Below, piece by piece: positions 43,953 to 53,997 of a stretch of DNA of 64,000 bases; the stretch's first letter is position 1, and each line of letters starts with the position of its first letter. The stretch spans positions 3,100,001 through 3,164,000 of the forward strand of contig NZ_CP013386.1 in the NCBI RefSeq assembly GCF_001523745.2. Direction: 5' to 3'. A program made the translations under genes and the position numbers. The notes beneath the pieces are model-generated. The model was not told the origin of the DNA, did no database searches, and saw only the letters and a list, made by a program, of their open reading frames with translations. The DNA comes from Burkholderia mayonis. GTDB lineage: Bacteria; Pseudomonadota; Gammaproteobacteria; Burkholderiales; Burkholderiaceae.

Positions 43953-43998
43953 CGCCCGACTGAAGTAAACTGATGCGCACCTTTACCGGAGGCAAAGC

Positions 43999-45003
43999 GT
44001 GCGCATCATTCTTTTCAGCAGCCGGCAGTACGACCACGACTCGTTCGACGCCGCCAATCAATCGTTCGGCTACCGGCTGCATTTCCAGCCTTCCCATCTC
44101 GATGCGGAGACGGCGGTCCTCGCGCGCGGCTACGAGGTCGTGTGTCCGTTCGTCAACGACACGCTCGACGCGGCCGTGCTCGGGGCGCTCGCCGCGGGCG
44201 GCACGCGCGTCGTCGCGCTGCGCTCGGCGGGCTTCAACCACGTCGACCTCGCGGCGGCCGCCCGGCTCGGGCTCACCGTCGTACGCGTGCCCGCGTACTC
44301 GCCGCACGCGGTCGCCGAGCACGCGGTCGCGTTGATCCTCGCGCTCAACCGACGCCTGCCGCGCGCCGTCGCGCGCACCCGCGAAGGCGATTTCTCGCTG
44401 AACGGGCTGCTCGGCTTCGATCTCTTCGGCAAGACGGTCGGCGTGGTCGGTACGGGCCTCATCGGCAGCGTGTTCGCGCGGATCATGGCGGGCTTCGGGA
44501 TGCGCGTGCTCGCGCATTCGCTGCCGCCGCACGACGATGCGCTGATCGCGCTCGGCGTGCGCTACGTGACACTCGACGCGCTGCTCGCGGAATCGGACAT
44601 CGTGAGCCTGCACTGCCCGCTGATGCCCACCACCCATCATCTGATCGACGCCGACGCGCTTGCGCGAATGAAGCCGGGCGCGATGCTGATCAACACGAGC
44701 CGCGGCGGGCTCGTCGACACGCAGGCGCTGATCGACGCGCTGAAGACGGGCCAGCTCGGGCACCTCGGGCTCGACGTCTATGAGGAGGAAAGCGGACTCT
44801 TCTTCGAAGACCATTCCGACCGCCCGCTGCAGGACGACGTGCTCGCGCGGCTGCTGACGTTCCCGAACGTGATTGTCACGTCGCACCAGGCATTCTTCAC
44901 GCGCGAGGCCCTCGCGGAGATCGCGCATACGACGCTGTCGAACATCCGCGCGTGGCAGGACGGCACGCCGCAGAACGTCGTCGACGCTGCACGGCAGGGG
45001 TGA
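43999..45003 (+). CDS. ldhA: Fermentative D-lactate dehydrogenase
   Basis: A 334-residue NAD-dependent 2-hydroxyacid dehydrogenase reducing pyruvate to D-lactate. The start is GTG 43999, with GGAGG at 43988-43992. The nucleotide motif is VGVVGTGLIGSVFA (GTGLIG 151-156). Catalytic residues lie in INTSRGGLVDTQ (Arg), LDVYEEESGLFFED (Glu) and VTSHQAFFTREAL (His), the last two being D-LDH-specific signatures that separate it from phosphoglycerate dehydrogenases. Length matches E. coli LdhA. Confidence 0.9.
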   Translation: MRIILFSSRQYDHDSFDAANQSFGYRLHFQPSHLDAETAVLARGYEVVCPFVNDTLDAAVLGALAAGGTRVVALRSAGFNHVDLAAAARLGLTVVRVPAYSPHAVAEHAVALILALNRRLPRAVARTREGDFSLNGLLGFDLFGKTVGVVGTGLIGSVFARIMAGFGMRVLAHSLPPHDDALIALGVRYVTLDALLAESDIVSLHCPLMPTTHHLIDADALARMKPGAMLINTSRGGLVDTQALIDALKTGQLGHLGLDVYEEESGLFFEDHSDRPLQDDVLARLLTFPNVIVTSHQAFFTREALAEIAHTTLSNIRAWQDGTPQNVVDAARQG

Positions 45004-45111
45004 CGGCGAGCGCAGCCGAGCCTCATCAAGTCGGCTGAACCCCTTATTGGCGCGTCGCGCGAGTCTGCTATCGTTGCGGCGATTCGCCTCCACCCGCCTT
45101 GCCAGTCCATC

Positions 45112-45771
45112 ATGCGTTTCGACGAACCCGCGATCGCCGCCGTCTATCGGGCGATCTTCGAGCGGCGCGACATGCGCCATTTCACGTCCGCCCCGGTCGA
45201 TCCCGCCGTGCTCGCCCGCCTGCTGCGCGCCGCGCATCACGCGCCGAGCGTCGGCTTCATGCAACCGTGGCGCTTCATCCGCGTGACCGATCCCGCGCTG
45301 CGCGAACGCATCCACGGGCTCGTCGACGCGGAGCGCCGCGCGACCGCCGATGCGCTCGGCGAGCGCCACGATGAATTCATGCGGCTGAAGGTCGAAGGCG
45401 TGCGCGAATGCGGCGAGCTCCTCGTCGTCGCGCTCGCCGACGGACGCGAGCGGCACGTCTTCGGCCGCCGCACGCTGCCGGAGATGGACCTCGCGTCGGC
45501 TGCGTGCGCGATCCAGAACATGTGGCTCGCCGCTCGCGCCGAAGGGCTCGGGATGGGCTGGGTGTCGCTCTTCGACGTCGACGCGCTCCGCCGGCTGCTC
45601 GCGATGCCCGACGGCGCGAAACCGATCGCCGTGCTGTGCCTCGGTCACGTCGATGCGTTCTATGCGAAGCCGATGCTCGAAGAGGCGCGCTGGGCCGCGC
45701 GGCTGCCGCTCGACGAATGCCTGTACGAAAACGCGTGGAACGCCGCGCCGATGCCTGCGCGCAACACCTGA
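45112..45771 (+). CDS. bluB: 5,6-dimethylbenzimidazole synthase
   Basis: A 219-residue nitroreductase-fold enzyme that fragments reduced FMN with oxygen to form the lower ligand of vitamin B12. BluB-specific segments are FERRDMRHFTSAPVDPAVLARLLRAAHHAPSVGFMQPWRF, RTLPEMDLASAACAIQNMWLAARAEGLGMGWVSLFD and AVLCLGHV. Other cobalamin genes are not in the window, so it acts in a pathway encoded elsewhere. It follows ldhA by 108 bp. Confidence 0.92.
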   Translation: MRFDEPAIAAVYRAIFERRDMRHFTSAPVDPAVLARLLRAAHHAPSVGFMQPWRFIRVTDPALRERIHGLVDAERRATADALGERHDEFMRLKVEGVRECGELLVVALADGRERHVFGRRTLPEMDLASAACAIQNMWLAARAEGLGMGWVSLFDVDALRRLLAMPDGAKPIAVLCLGHVDAFYAKPMLEEARWAARLPLDECLYENAWNAAPMPARNT

Positions 45772-45886
45772 TCAGGCCCCGAACACGGGGGTTTTCCCTG
45801 AGATAAAATCGCGGCTGTCCCGAGCGCTTCCATCGGCGCGCCGCATCCCGCGGCGCCGGAGGCGGCGGCCCTCCCGCGAGTCTCCG

Positions 45887-47056
45887 ATGCCACTGCCCCT
45901 GTTCGCCCTTGCCGTTGCCGCATTTGGTATCGGTACCACCGAGTTCGTCATCATGGGCCTCCTGCCGAACGTCGCGCGCGATCTCGGCGTGTCGATTCCG
46001 GCGGCGGGCATGCTCGTGTCCGGTTATGCGCTCGGCGTCACGATCGGCGCGCCGATCCTCGCCGTCGTCACCGCGAAGATGCCGCGCAAGGCGGCGCTCC
46101 TCGCGCTCATCGGCGTGTTCATCGTCGGCAATCTCTTTTGCGCGGTCGCACCCGGCTACGCGTCGCTGATGATCGCGCGCGTCGTCACCGCGTTCTGCCA
46201 CGGCGCGTTCTTCGGGATCGGCTCGGTCGTCGCGAGCAGCCTCGTCGCGCCGAACAAGCGCGCGCAGGCGATCGCGCTGATGTTCACGGGCTTGACGCTC
46301 GCGAACGTGCTCGGCGTGCCGCTCGGCACCGCGCTCGGGCAGGCGTTCGGCTGGCGCGCGACGTTCTGGGCCGTCACCGGCATCGGCGCGCTCGCGGCGG
46401 CGGCGCTCGCCGTCTGCGTGCCGAAGCGCCTCGAGATGCCCGCGGCGGGCATCGCGCGCGAGTTCGGCGTGCTGCGCAATCCACAGGTGCTGATGGTGCT
46501 CGGCATCAGCGTGCTCGCGTCGGCGAGCCTCTTCACCGTGTTCACGTACATCACGCCGATCCTCGAAGACGTGACGCGCTTCACGCCTCACGACGTCACG
46601 CTCGTGCTGCTGCTCTTCGGCCTCGGCCTGACGGTCGGCGGCACGGTGGGCGGCAAGCTCGCCGACTGGCGGCGGATGCCGTCGCTCGTCGCGACGCTCG
46701 CCGCGATCGGCGTCGTGCTCGCCGCGTTCGCGGGCACGATGCACGCGCCGTTGCCTGCGCTCGCGACGATCTTCGTATGGGGCGTGCTCGCGTTCGCGAT
46801 CGTGCCGCCTCTGCAGATCCTGATCGTCGATCGCGCGAGCCACGCGCCGAATCTCGCGTCGACGCTCAACCAGGGCGCGTTCAATCTCGGCAACGCGCTC
46901 GGCGCCTGGTTGGGCGGCGCCGCGATCCACGCGGGCGTGCCGCTCGCGAAGCTGCCGTGGGCGGGCGCCGCGCTCGCGGCGGCGGCGCTCGCGCTGACGT
47001 TGTGGTCGGCGTCGCTCGAACGGCGCGCGATCGCGGGGCCCGCCGAATGCGCGTGA
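45887..47056 (+). CDS. MFS transporter, AraJ/DHA1-like
   Basis: A 389-residue 12-TM inner-membrane exporter. It begins with the DHA1 signature LFALAVAAFGIGTTEFVIMGLLPNVARDLGVSIPAAGMLVSGYALGVTIGAP and has VVTAKMPRKAALLAL (motif A region) and TLANVLGVPLGTALGQAFGWRATFW (motif C region). This is the AraJ/YdhP subgroup of sugar or drug efflux proteins. ATG 45887 matches the family start. Confidence 0.88.
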   Translation: MPLPLFALAVAAFGIGTTEFVIMGLLPNVARDLGVSIPAAGMLVSGYALGVTIGAPILAVVTAKMPRKAALLALIGVFIVGNLFCAVAPGYASLMIARVVTAFCHGAFFGIGSVVASSLVAPNKRAQAIALMFTGLTLANVLGVPLGTALGQAFGWRATFWAVTGIGALAAAALAVCVPKRLEMPAAGIAREFGVLRNPQVLMVLGISVLASASLFTVFTYITPILEDVTRFTPHDVTLVLLLFGLGLTVGGTVGGKLADWRRMPSLVATLAAIGVVLAAFAGTMHAPLPALATIFVWGVLAFAIVPPLQILIVDRASHAPNLASTLNQGAFNLGNALGAWLGGAAIHAGVPLAKLPWAGAALAAAALALTLWSASLERRAIAGPAECA

Positions 47057-47218
47057 CGCCGACGGCGACGTTTCGTTCGCCGCGCGCACCGAACGCCGCC
47101 GTTCCCGCAGCACACGCTCGTCCTCGCGCATGCCCGACCGACGCGTCGGCTCCGCCGGACCGCGCAACACGCATCGCGATGGAGCGATTCCGCCCGCCGG
47201 TGTAGCATCACGGCCGTT

Positions 47219-48388
47219 ATGAAGACGATCCTCACCCGCGATTTCCTCGCGCTCATTCTCAGCGTCGCCGTGGTCGGCCTGGGCACGGGCGCCACGCTCC
47301 CCCTCACCGCACTCGCGCTCACCGAAGCGGGCCACGGCACCGACATCGTCGGCATGCTGACCGCCGCGCAGGCAGGCGGCGGCCTCGTCGTCGTGCCGTT
47401 CGTGTCGGCGATCACGAAGCGTCTCGGCGCGCGGCAGGTCATCGTCGCATCGGTGCTCGTGCTCGCCGCGGCGACCGCGCTGATGCAGTTCACGTCGAGC
47501 CTCGTCGTCTGGGGCGTGCTGCGCGTCGTCTGCGGCGCGGCGCTGATGCTGCTCTTCACGATCGGCGAGGCGTGGGTCAACCAGCTCGCCGACGATGCGA
47601 CGCGCGGACGCGTCGTCGCGATCTACGCGACGAACTTCACGCTGTTCCAGATGGCGGGCCCCGTGCTCGTCAGCCAGATCGCCGGGATGACGAACGCGCG
47701 CTTCGCGCTGAGCGGCGCGCTCTTCCTGCTCGCGCTGCCGTCGCTCGCGTCGATCCGCAAGACGCCTGTCGGCGACGAGCCGCATCACGAAGCGCACGAT
47801 CGCTGGACGCGCGTGATGCCGAAGATGCCCGCGCTCATCGTCGGCACCGCGTTCTTCGCGCTGTTCGACACGCTCGCGCTGTCGCTGTTGCCGCTCTTCG
47901 CGATGGAGCGCGGCGTCGCGAGCGATACGGCCGTGCTGCTCGCGGCGATCCTGCTGTTCGGCGACACCGCGATGCAGTTCCCGATCGGCTGGCTCGCCGA
48001 CAAGCTCGGCCGCGAACGCGTGCACATCGGCGCGGGCTGCGTCGTGCTCGCGCTGCTGCCGCTCCTGCCCGCCGTCGTCGCGACGCCGTGGCTCTGCTGG
48101 CCGCTTCTCTTCGTGCTCGGCGCGGCGGCGGGCAGCGTCTACACGCTGTCGCTCGTTGCATGCGGGCAGCGCTTTCGCGGCTCGGCGCTCGTGACGGCGA
48201 GCTCGCTCGTGTCGGCGTCTTGGAGCGCGGCGAGCTTCGGCGGGCCGCTCGTCGCGGGCGCGCTGATGAAGCAGTTGGGCGGCGATGCGCTGATCGGCGT
48301 GCTGATCGTGTCGGCGCTCGCGTTCGTCGGCGCGGCGCTGTGGGAGCGGCGCGCGTTGCCGGTGCAAGCCGCTCGGCAAGAGCGGTGA
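47219..48388 (+). CDS. MFS transporter, YcaD-like
   Basis: A 389-residue 12-TM carrier. Motifs are VVGLGTGATLPLTALALTEAGHGTDIVGMLTAAQAGGGL, TIGEAWVNQLADDATRGRVVAIYATNFTLFQMAGPVLVSQ, and FPIGWLADKLGRERV (second-half motif A), which point to the YcaD group. It lies 162 bp after the AraJ-like gene on the same strand but the two are not closely related. Substrate unknown. Confidence 0.86.
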   Translation: MKTILTRDFLALILSVAVVGLGTGATLPLTALALTEAGHGTDIVGMLTAAQAGGGLVVVPFVSAITKRLGARQVIVASVLVLAAATALMQFTSSLVVWGVLRVVCGAALMLLFTIGEAWVNQLADDATRGRVVAIYATNFTLFQMAGPVLVSQIAGMTNARFALSGALFLLALPSLASIRKTPVGDEPHHEAHDRWTRVMPKMPALIVGTAFFALFDTLALSLLPLFAMERGVASDTAVLLAAILLFGDTAMQFPIGWLADKLGRERVHIGAGCVVLALLPLLPAVVATPWLCWPLLFVLGAAAGSVYTLSLVACGQRFRGSALVTASSLVSASWSAASFGGPLVAGALMKQLGGDALIGVLIVSALAFVGAALWERRALPVQAARQER

Positions 48389-48761
48389 CGCGATGCGGTG
48401 ATCGCGTCGATCAAGATGGCCGTGGTCGTCGCGTCGAGCACGCGAATGCGTTCTGACACGCACACCGCCCGAGGCTCCCACCATCGATGCGCGACGCGAA
48501 TCCGTCACGCGAGAGCATCGAGCGAAACGGCGCGCCCGTGTCGATGCTCGCCCCCGTCCACTGGCGTCGCGCCGGGCGACACCGGGTCCAATCGCGCGGC
48601 GGTATCGCGAAACCAAGACACGATGCCAAAACAACGCGGGCGCTTGCAGCCTCGAAGCCGCAAGCGCCCGATTCGATGACCGCGCGCCGTCCTTTCGCAC
48701 CGCCCTTTTGCGACGTCGATCGCACAAGGCGTCGCGGCCCGCTGCGCGCCCTACCGCGTCA
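48389..48761. other. Region between convergent genes
   Basis: About 370 bases between the YcaD-like gene (plus) and fahA (minus). It holds a strong hairpin at 48637-48670 and otherwise no supported gene. Confidence 0.45.
48637..48670 (-). terminator. Terminator of the homogentisate operon
   Basis: CGGGCGCTTGC pairs with GCAAGCGCCCG around a short loop, and on the complement is followed by the T-rich GTTGTTTTGG. It lies about 90 bp past the fahA stop. Confidence 0.65.
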
Positions 48762-50066
48762 TCAGCTCAACGCCGGCAGAATCTTCCCGACGCACGTGCC
48801 GAAGCCGACGCGATACCCATCGCCCTCGCACCAGCCGGCAAGCGTCAGCTCGTCGCCGTCTTCGATGAACGCGCGCGTGCCGCCGCTCGCGAGCGCGATC
48901 GGCTCCTTGCCGTTCCACGTCAGCTCGAGCAGGCTGCCGAACGAATCCCGCGTCGGCCCGCTGATCGTGCCCGAGCCCATCAGATCGCCGACCCGCGTGT
49001 TGCACCCCGACACTGTGTGATGCGCGAGCTGCTGCGCCATCGTCCAGTACATGTGTTTGAAGTTCGTGCGCGAGATCGCCGTCGCGTCCGCCGCGCCGTC
49101 CGGCTTCAGGCGCACTTCGAGCTCGACGTCGAACGCGTGCTTGCCGCCGTGGCGCAGATACGCGAGCGGCTCCGGCTCCTGCTTCGGCTGCTCGGTGCGG
49201 AACGGCTCGAGCGCGTCGAGCGTGACGATCCACGGCGAGATCGACGTCGCGAACGTCTTCGCGTTGAACGGCCCGAGCGGCACGTATTCCCATTGCTGGA
49301 TGTCGCGCGCGCTCCAGTCGTTCAGGAGCACCATTCCGAAGATGTGCGACTCCGCGTCCTCGCACGCGATCGGCTCGCCGAGCGCATTGCCGCGGCCGAC
49401 GACGAAGCCCGTCTCCAGCTCGATGTCGAGCTTGCGGCACGCGCCGAACACCGGGCGATCGCCGTCCGGCAGCTTCAGCTGCCCATTCGGCCGGCGCACC
49501 GGCGTACCGCTCACGACGACCGACGACGCCCGGCCGTTGTAGCCGATCGGCATCTCGGACCAGTTCGGCAACAGCGCATTCTTCGGATCGCGAAACATCG
49601 AGCCGACGTTCGTCGCGTGCTCCTTCGACGAGTAGAAATCGGTGTAGCCGGGAATGTCGATGGGCAGATGCAGCGTCGCGTCGCGCTGCGCGACGAGCAC
49701 GCGCGCGCGCAGCACGGCGTCGTCGCGCAACCGCGCATCGCCGCGCTCGAAGAGCGCGCTCAACTGGATGCGCACGCTGCGCCACGCGTCGCGGCCGAGC
49801 GCGATGAAGTCGTTCAGCGACGGCCGCTCGAACACGGCCGCTCCGCCCTGCACCGTCAGCAGGCCCGCGCGTGCGAGCTCGGCGAGATCGACGATCGCAT
49901 CGCCGAGCGCGACGCCCGCGCGACGCGCCGGATGGCGCGCATCGCTGAAGATGCCGAACGGCAGGTTCTGGATCGGGAAATCGCACGCGGCGTCGTTCGC
50001 CGCGTCGAGCCAGCTCTTACGGGAAGGATCGAGGGTCGCGCGCAGCGCGCCGGGGATAGCGCTCAT
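48762..50066 (-). CDS. fahA: Fumarylacetoacetase
   Basis: A 434-residue hydrolase making fumarate and acetoacetate from fumarylacetoacetate, the last step of tyrosine/homogentisate breakdown. Metal and active-site regions of the FAH family are present: [54 protein letters not shown] and [15 protein letters not shown]. The start ATG 50066 overlaps the hmgA stop (ATGA), so translation is coupled. Last gene of the operon. Confidence 0.95.
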   Translation of the reverse strand: MSAIPGALRATLDPSRKSWLDAANDAACDFPIQNLPFGIFSDARHPARRAGVALGDAIVDLAELARAGLLTVQGGAAVFERPSLNDFIALGRDAWRSVRIQLSALFERGDARLRDDAVLRARVLVAQRDATLHLPIDIPGYTDFYSSKEHATNVGSMFRDPKNALLPNWSEMPIGYNGRASSVVVSGTPVRRPNGQLKLPDGDRPVFGACRKLDIELETGFVVGRGNALGEPIACEDAESHIFGMVLLNDWSARDIQQWEYVPLGPFNAKTFATSISPWIVTLDALEPFRTEQPKQEPEPLAYLRHGGKHAFDVELEVRLKPDGAADATAISRTNFKHMYWTMAQQLAHHTVSGCNTRVGDLMGSGTISGPTRDSFGSLLELTWNGKEPIALASGGTRAFIEDGDELTLAGWCEGDGYRVGFGTCVGKILPALS

Positions 50067-51397
50067 CGTTGCTCCGGGTTGAAGTGTTTTTCGAGGCCTT
50101 GCCAGCATTCGAAGTAGTTCGCCTGCAATTGCGCCGTGTCGAGCGCGAAGCGCGTCGGACGGATCAGCGTGCGGGTCTCGAACATGAACGCCATCGTGTC
50201 GCCGACCTTGTTCGGCTTCGACGTATCGATCGAAGAAGCCTTCTCGAACGTGTCCGCATCCGGCCCGTGGCCCGACATGCAGTTGTGCAGACTCGCGCCG
50301 CCCGGCAAGAAGCCTTCCGCCTTCGCGTCGTAGACGCCGTGCACGAGGCCCATGAACTCGCTCGCGACGTTGCGATGGAACCACGGCGGGCGGAACGTAT
50401 CCTCGGCCGCGAGCCAGCGCGGCGGGAAGATCACGAAGTCGATCGCGTCGACGCCCGGCGTATCGCTTTGCGACTGCAGCACGAGGAAGATCGACGGATC
50501 CGGATGGTCGTAGCTGATCGAGCCGATCGTGTTGAAGTGACGCAGGTCGTACTTGTACGGCGCGTAGTTGCCGTGCCACGCGACGACGTCGAACGGCGAA
50601 TGATCGATGTCCGCGCGCCAAAGCCGGCCGTTCAGCTTCGCGACGAGCTCGAATGCGCCTTCGCGGTCTTCGTACGACGCGTTCGGCGTCAGGAAATCGC
50701 GCGGATTCGCAAGCCCGTTCGAACCGATCGGCCCGAGATCCGGCAGCCGCAGCAGCGCGCCGAAGTTCTCGCAGAGATAGCCGCGCGCGTGCCCGTCCGG
50801 CAACGCGACCGAGAAGCGCACGCCGCGCGGGATCACCGCGATCTCGAACGGCTCGACGTCGAGCCGGCCAAGCTCCGTCATGATGAAGAGCCGCCCTTCC
50901 TGCGGGACGATCAAGAGCTCGCCGTCCGCGCTGTAGAAGAAGCGGTCGCGCATCGAGCGGTTCGCCGCGTACAGATGAATCGCGCAGCCGCTCATCGCGG
51001 CGGCGGAGCCGTTGCCCGCCATCGTCACCCAGCCGTCGACGAAATCGGTCGGCTGCGCGGGCATCGGCAGCGGGTCCCAGCGCAACTGGTTCGGCGGCGT
51101 CGGCGGCACGTCGTCCGAATCGCCGAAGTCGGCGACGATCCGACGCTCGCCGGACACGAGCTCGAACGGCCGATGCACGGCGGCCGGCCGGATCCGGTAC
51201 AGCCACGACCGGCGGTTGTGGCCGCGCGGCGCAGTGAACGCGGTGCCGGACAGCTGCTCCGCATAGAGCCCATACGGCGCGCGCTGCGGCGAGTTGCGCG
51301 CGTGCGGCAGCGCGCCCGGCAGCGCCTCGGTCGCGAATTCGTTCGCGAAGCCGCTCTGGTAGCCCGCTTCGCCCGGTTTCGAAAAATCCAGTGTCAT
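50063..51397 (-). CDS. hmgA: Homogentisate 1,2-dioxygenase
   Basis: A 444-residue Fe(II) extradiol dioxygenase opening the ring of homogentisate to maleylacetoacetate. The family N-terminus is [19 protein letters not shown]. The iron-binding region includes [20 protein letters not shown] and the active site [20 protein letters not shown] 51397 ([12 protein letters not shown]) gives the usual length and has ggagag upstream; an in-frame ATG at 51415 would add six residues. Maleylacetoacetate isomerase (maiA), needed before FahA, is not in this operon. Confidence 0.95.
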   Translation of the reverse strand: MTLDFSKPGEAGYQSGFANEFATEALPGALPHARNSPQRAPYGLYAEQLSGTAFTAPRGHNRRSWLYRIRPAAVHRPFELVSGERRIVADFGDSDDVPPTPPNQLRWDPLPMPAQPTDFVDGWVTMAGNGSAAAMSGCAIHLYAANRSMRDRFFYSADGELLIVPQEGRLFIMTELGRLDVEPFEIAVIPRGVRFSVALPDGHARGYLCENFGALLRLPDLGPIGSNGLANPRDFLTPNASYEDREGAFELVAKLNGRLWRADIDHSPFDVVAWHGNYAPYKYDLRHFNTIGSISYDHPDPSIFLVLQSQSDTPGVDAIDFVIFPPRWLAAEDTFRPPWFHRNVASEFMGLVHGVYDAKAEGFLPGGASLHNCMSGHGPDADTFEKASSIDTSKPNKVGDTMAFMFETRTLIRPTRFALDTAQLQANYFECWQGLEKHFNPEQR

Positions 51398-51415
51398 GAT
51401 TGTCGTTCTCTCCAT

Positions 51416-52054
51416 TCAAGCGACGTTCGGCGCGGCCGCGCCGCGCCGCCGCGTCACGCTCGCGAGGCCGATCACGAAGACGGCCGAGCACAGCACCGGC
51501 ACGGCCGCCGCGTGAAACAGCGCATCGTTCGACCAGCCCAGTGCGATCAGTTGCCCGCCGACGAGCGGCCCGAGCACGGAGCCGACGCGGCCCACGCCGA
51601 GGCTCCAGCCGATGCCCGTCGAGCGCAGCGACGTCGGGTAATGACGGCCCGCGAGCGCGTTGACCGCGGGCTGTCCGCCGACGATGCAAAAGCCGCCGAC
51701 GAACACGGCTGCGAGCAGCCAGGGAAACGCATGCGCGACCGAGCCGATCAGGCCGACCGCGATCGTCGCGCATGCGAAGCACGCGAGCAGCACGCGCGCG
51801 AAGCCGTGCCGTTCGATGAACCAGCCGAGCGACAGCGTACCGATCACGCCGCCCGTCTGCAGCACCGTGCCGACGACGACGGCCGTGCCGCTCGCGTAGA
51901 CCGCGTCGCGCATCACGCTCGGCGCGACGTAGCCCATCGCCTGCGCATCGAAGCCGCCGATCACGAGACACGGCCCGCAGCGCGCGAGCGGCATCACGTG
52001 AAACGCGGGCCGGTGCATTTCGTCGAGCACGCGTGCGGCGGCGGGCGCGGTCAT
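51416..52054 (-). pseudogene. Internally deleted AAHS-type aromatic acid MFS transporter
   Basis: A 212-residue open frame, about half the usual 430-450 residues. Residues 1-50 match the start of AAHS carriers (RVLDEMHRPAFHVMPLARCG, then FDAQAMGYVAPSVMRD in helix 1). From residue about 51 the sequence jumps to the second half (TVLQTGGVIGTLSLGWFIERHGFARVLLA, GGQPAVNALAGRHYPTSLRSTGIGWSLGVGRVGSVLGPLVGG). Helices 2-6 are therefore missing by an in-frame deletion. It overlaps the DUF2783 gene by 4 bp and precedes hmgA by 18 bp. It was probably the homogentisate-pathway importer and is unlikely to transport now. Confidence 0.75.
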
Positions 52055-52281
52055 TGCGGCGCCGACGCGCCGGGCGCGCCGTCGAGCGTCACAGCGCCGC
52101 TGCGCGCGAGCGCCATCGCTTCGCGCAGCACGTCGAGATCGCCGACCTGGTTCGCGAGCAGCAGGATCAGCTTCGCGTTGACGAACTGGCTCTCGCTGTC
52201 GGGCAAGTCGCGGTGCATGTCGATCAGCGCTTCGTAGAATGCGTCCGGATCGGACAGACGCAAGCGAGCGTCGAGGTGCAT
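52051..52281 (-). CDS. DUF2783-like small protein
   Basis: A 76-residue acidic cytosolic protein (MHLDARLRLSDPDAFYEALIDMHRDL...FVNAKLILLLANQVGDLDVLREAMALAR). It fits the DUF2783 family, whose members sit next to FAD-dependent aromatic hydroxylases, as here. It may be a small partner of the hydroxylase encoded 36 bp upstream. No biochemical role is known to me. Confidence 0.75.
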   Translation of the reverse strand: MHLDARLRLSDPDAFYEALIDMHRDLPDSESQFVNAKLILLLANQVGDLDVLREAMALARSGAVTLDGAPGASAPQ

Positions 52282-52317
52282 CGGGTGTCTCCTGGTCTCT
52301 GTCGATATGTGTTGCGG

Positions 52318-53979
52318 TCACGCGTTGCAGAGCGCGCGCGCGAGCGCCGCGCGCACCGCGCTCGCGTCCGCCGCGCGAAAGCGCGCGCAGACGTGCTGGT
52401 CCGGACGCAGCAGGTAGAACGTGCCGGGACGCGCGTCGTAGCGCTGCGCGGCAAGCCCTTCGCTGTCCTCGATCACGTCGACGCCCGTCACCGCGCGCGC
52501 TTCGCCCTTCGGCACGACGAGCACGGGCGCGACGGGCGGCGCTTGGCCGCGCGTCGCGTCGACGAGCGCGGGCGCATCGCCGATCGAGCCGAACAGGACG
52601 CCGGCGAAGCCGTCCTTCAGATGCCGCAGCAGCCAGCCGGACTCGCCGTTCGCGAGCACGGGCGCATCAAGCGCAACCGCACCCGGAACCGGCGCGCGTT
52701 CGAACGCGTCGCCCGCGCGATCGGGCGTATTGAGCGGCGAGTCGGCGAGCACCGCCGGCACCGACAGCCGGCCGCTGTTGACGAGCTTGCGCGCGAACTC
52801 GCAATCGCGCGCAAGCTTGAGCGTCGCGTCGCGGAACACGCGCGAGATCGGGCTCTTCGGCGTGATGAAATCGGTCGAGCGCGTCGAGTTGCGGATGTTC
52901 TCGTCGGCCGCGAATTCGCGCTCGCTGGCGTACGTGTCGAGCAGGCGATCGGGCGCCTGGCCGTCGAGCACGAGCTTCAGCTTCCACGCGAGGTTGTCGG
53001 TGTCCTGCACGCCGCTGTTCGCGCCGCGCGCGCCGAACGGCGACACGCCGTGCGCCGAGTCGCCCGCGAACAGCACGCGGCCGTGCCGGAAGCTGCCCAT
53101 CCGCTGGCAGCGGAACGTATAGACGCTCACCCATTCGAGCTCGAACTCGACGTTGGGCCCGAGCAGCGCGCGCACGCGCGAAACCACACGCTCCGGCGCT
53201 TTCTCGGCGACGGGATCGGCGTCCCAGCCGAGCTGGAAATCGATGCGCCACATGTCGTCCGGCTGACGGTGCAGCAGCACCGACTGATTGCGATGGAACG
53301 GCGGATCGAACCAGAACCAGCGCTCGGCCGGAAACGGCGCCTTCATCTTCACGTCGGCGATCAGGAAACGGTCCTTGAACGTGCGGCCGCGGCTGTCGAG
53401 GCCCATCATCGCGCGCAGCGGGCTCTTCGAGCCGTCGGCCGCGATCACGTAGCGCGCGCGCAGCGTGTACGGCCCTTCCGGCGTGTCGATTTCGAGCTCC
53501 GCATGGTCGGGCGTCTGCCGGATTCCCGTCACGCGGTTCTTCCAGCGCAGATCGAGATTCGGCAGCTCGAACGCGCGCTCGGCCAGATAGCCCTCGACGT
53601 AGTATTGCTGCAAGTTGACGAACGCCGGCCGCGCGTACCCGGCCTCGGGCAACAAGTCGAACGCGTAGATCAGTTCGTCTTGCAGGAACACCTTGCCGAC
53701 GTGCCAGCTCACGCCCTTCTGCGCCACCCGCTCGCCGCAGCCGAGACGATCGAAGATCTCGAGCGTGCGCTTGGCGAAGCAGATCGCGCGCGAGCCGGTC
53801 GACAGCGTGTCGTCGTCGTCGAGCACCACGACGGGCACGCCCTGCTGCGCGAGATCGATCGCCGCCGCGAGCCCGACGGGCCCCGCGCCGACGACGACCG
53901 CCGGGTGCGGCTCGCCCGCGTCGGCGCCGGCGGCGCGCGGACGATAATCGAACTTGAGCGTCTGATAATCGATAGTCAT
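52318..53979 (-). CDS. FAD-dependent aromatic hydroxylase (MhpA/UbiH-like)
   Basis: A 553-residue class A flavoprotein monooxygenase. Motifs are the GxGxxG FAD site VVVGAGPVGLAAAIDLAQQG (about 28-47), the middle motif YVIAADGSKSPLRAMMGL, the GD motif VLFAGDSAHGVSPFGARGANSGVQDTDNLAWKL, and a C-terminal thioredoxin-like domain. It resembles 3-(3-hydroxyphenyl)propionate hydroxylase. Next to hmgA-fahA, hydroxylation of a hydroxyphenylacetate-like substrate to homogentisate is a reasonable guess. It follows the metallo-beta-lactamase-fold gene by 18 bp. Confidence 0.86.
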   Translation of the reverse strand: MTIDYQTLKFDYRPRAAGADAGEPHPAVVVGAGPVGLAAAIDLAQQGVPVVVLDDDDTLSTGSRAICFAKRTLEIFDRLGCGERVAQKGVSWHVGKVFLQDELIYAFDLLPEAGYARPAFVNLQQYYVEGYLAERAFELPNLDLRWKNRVTGIRQTPDHAELEIDTPEGPYTLRARYVIAADGSKSPLRAMMGLDSRGRTFKDRFLIADVKMKAPFPAERWFWFDPPFHRNQSVLLHRQPDDMWRIDFQLGWDADPVAEKAPERVVSRVRALLGPNVEFELEWVSVYTFRCQRMGSFRHGRVLFAGDSAHGVSPFGARGANSGVQDTDNLAWKLKLVLDGQAPDRLLDTYASEREFAADENIRNSTRSTDFITPKSPISRVFRDATLKLARDCEFARKLVNSGRLSVPAVLADSPLNTPDRAGDAFERAPVPGAVALDAPVLANGESGWLLRHLKDGFAGVLFGSIGDAPALVDATRGQAPPVAPVLVVPKGEARAVTGVDVIEDSEGLAAQRYDARPGTFYLLRPDQHVCARFRAADASAVRAALARALCNA

Positions 53980-53997
53980 GATCGCCGCCCGCCGTGC

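Noticed and set aside
48762..51971. A 1069-residue form of FahA
   Set aside because: The extension covers hmgA in another frame and has no protein-like composition. The real start overlaps the hmgA stop.
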